Assembly: GCA_023898805.1 (NCBI GenBank)
Contig: CP060260.1
Location: 1,178,001 to 1,242,000 of the forward strand
Reading direction: 5' to 3'
Length of the DNA stretch: 64,000 nt
Source of the DNA: Rhodospirillales bacterium
GTDB lineage: Bacteria; Pseudomonadota; Alphaproteobacteria; Micavibrionales; UBA1664
How positions within the stretch are numbered: position 1 is the stretch's first letter; every line of letters starts with the position of its first letter. Positions 63,187 through 64,000 of this stretch are shown one piece after another. Made by a program: the position numbers and the translations under genes. Under the pieces are notes generated by a model. It was given only the letters and a program-made list of their open reading frames with translations. It searched no databases and was not told where the DNA came from.

Positions 63187-64000
63187 TTAATCCAGCGTCC
63201 GGCGATAGCGGGTGACGGCGATGCCGCACACCGCCAGAAAGAACAGTACGATGGGCCACAGATTGGGCCAGACCTCGCTCCAGCCATTGCCCTTCAGAAT
63301 GACTCCGCGCGCGATCAAAAGAAAATGCGTCAGCGGCAGGGCCCGGCCGATCATCTGCGCCCAATCCGGCATCCCGCCGAACGGGAACAGGAAACCGGAC
63401 AGCAGCATCGAGGGCAGGAAGAAAAACGTCGTCATCTGCATCGCCTGCGTCTGGTTGCGCGACATGGTCGAAAACGTGTACCCAAGCGCGACATTGGCCG
63501 CGATGAACACGAACACGGCGGCGAACAAAACCCATAAAGGCCCGATGACCGGCACGCCGAACAGGTAATAGGCGGCGCACACGATGACCGCGACCTGAAA
63601 GAATCCGATCAGGATATAGGGCGCGATCTTGCCCATCATCACCTCGAACGGCGTCACCGGCATCGCCAGCAGGTTTTCCATCGTCCCGCGTTCGACCTCG
63701 CGCGTCAGCGCCATGGCGGTCATCATGATGGTGCTCATGGTCAAAATCACGCCGATCAGGCCTGGAATGATGTTGTACTGTGTCAGGCCTTCGGGGTTAT
63801 AGGCGCGGTGCACGACCAGCGTGAAAGGCGAGGCGTCCTGCGCGCTGCCGATGGTGTTGGCGCGCAGATCGTGCGCCAGCGCGCTGTTCGTGATGGCGCT
63901 GGCGGCGGCGACCGCATTGCCGATGGCGGTGGGGTCGGTCGCGTCCGCCTCCAGCAGGACCGAAGGATTGTCGCCGCGCAAAAGCCGGTGCGTGAAATCG
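63187..64000 (-). CDS. ABC-2 type transporter permease, cut by the window edge
   Basis: Only the C-terminal ~270 residues are inside the window; the frame stays open to base 64000 (reading DFTHRLLRGDNPSVLLEAD), so the start lies beyond. The periplasmic loop precedes a membrane domain of about six helices, with MALTREVERGTMENLLAMPV and the LSGFLFPFGGMPDWAQ segment typical of YhhJ/YbhR-type permeases. These work with an ATPase and often a HlyD-like protein, presumably encoded outside. It is convergent with acs. Confidence 0.9.
   Translation of the reverse strand, partial: DFTHRLLRGDNPSVLLEADATDPTAIGNAVAAASAITNSALAHDLRANTIGSAQDASPFTLVVHRAYNPEGLTQYNIIPGLIGVILTMSTIMMTAMALTREVERGTMENLLAMPVTPFEVMMGKIAPYILIGFFQVAVIVCAAYYLFGVPVIGPLWVLFAAVFVFIAANVALGYTFSTMSRNQTQAMQMTTFFFLPSMLLSGFLFPFGGMPDWAQMIGRALPLTHFLLIARGVILKGNGWSEVWPNLWPIVLFFLAVCGIAVTRYRRTLD

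Overview
The window is a gene-dense, high-GC bacterial chromosome segment, almost certainly from an alphaproteobacterium. The evidence is the contiguous rif-str-S10-spc-alpha ribosomal/RNA polymerase superoperon, the aroQ-accB-accC cluster, HldE (Gram-negative LPS heptose synthesis), a DsbD/PCuAC pair and the form of RpoB and RpoC. The order is not determined from this sequence; a Micavibrio- or Rhodospirillales-like lineage is only a guess. I found no rRNA, tRNA, CRISPR array, insertion sequence or prophage.

Layout. 1-3254: tsaD, gpsA and two tandem paralogous PQ-loop-like membrane proteins. 3367-4552: rplK-rplA, ending in a terminator and followed by a small membrane protein. 4906-15176: rplJ-rplL-(attenuator-like hairpin)-rpoB-rpoC-terminator. 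15192-15821: an antisense membrane protein. 15978-30655: promoter, leader hairpin, rpsL-rpsG-fusA-tuf-rpsJ and the S10/spc genes through rplO, then a terminator. 30713-31123: a minus-strand gene of unknown function. 31415-33421: secY-adk with their own promoter. 33477-34073: an unknown protein. 34117-37085: rpsM-rpsK-rpoA-rplQ with promoter and terminator; rpoA is broken by two one-base gaps. 37100-64000 is the accessory and housekeeping half: two regulator-like proteins, PBP1A, an RsmB-like methyltransferase, a CDF-like protein, a membrane-anchored LapG-type peptidase, HldE, DsbD, a PCuAC-like protein, a HAD hydrolase, aroQ-accB-ridA-accC, an isochorismatase-fold protein, a PAS histidine kinase, a 1057-residue lipoprotein, a DsbA-family protein, a BepA-type protease, an EVE protein, acetyl-CoA synthetase and an ABC-2 permease cut by the right edge.

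How the genes work together. The first 37 kb supplies translation and transcription: 27 ribosomal proteins, EF-G, EF-Tu, RNA polymerase subunits, SecY and the tRNA t6A enzyme TsaD. The second half is mainly envelope biology (peptidoglycan, LPS heptose, periplasmic disulfide chemistry, outer-membrane quality control, a surface lipoprotein) plus acetyl-CoA/fatty-acid entry (Acs, AccB, AccC).

Most notable: (1) tandem hairpin repeats of one family sit immediately before rplC and rpsK, with compensatory stem changes, and each unit ends in a Shine-Dalgarno-like tract; (2) one polypeptide joins two exact 24-residue MshEN-type (c-di-GMP-binding family) motifs, one membrane segment and a LapG-type cysteine peptidase; (3) tuf is an island of ACG-dominated threonine codons; (4) rpoA carries two single-base frameshifts; (5) many ribosomal proteins and RpoB carry Lys/Ala-rich extensions.
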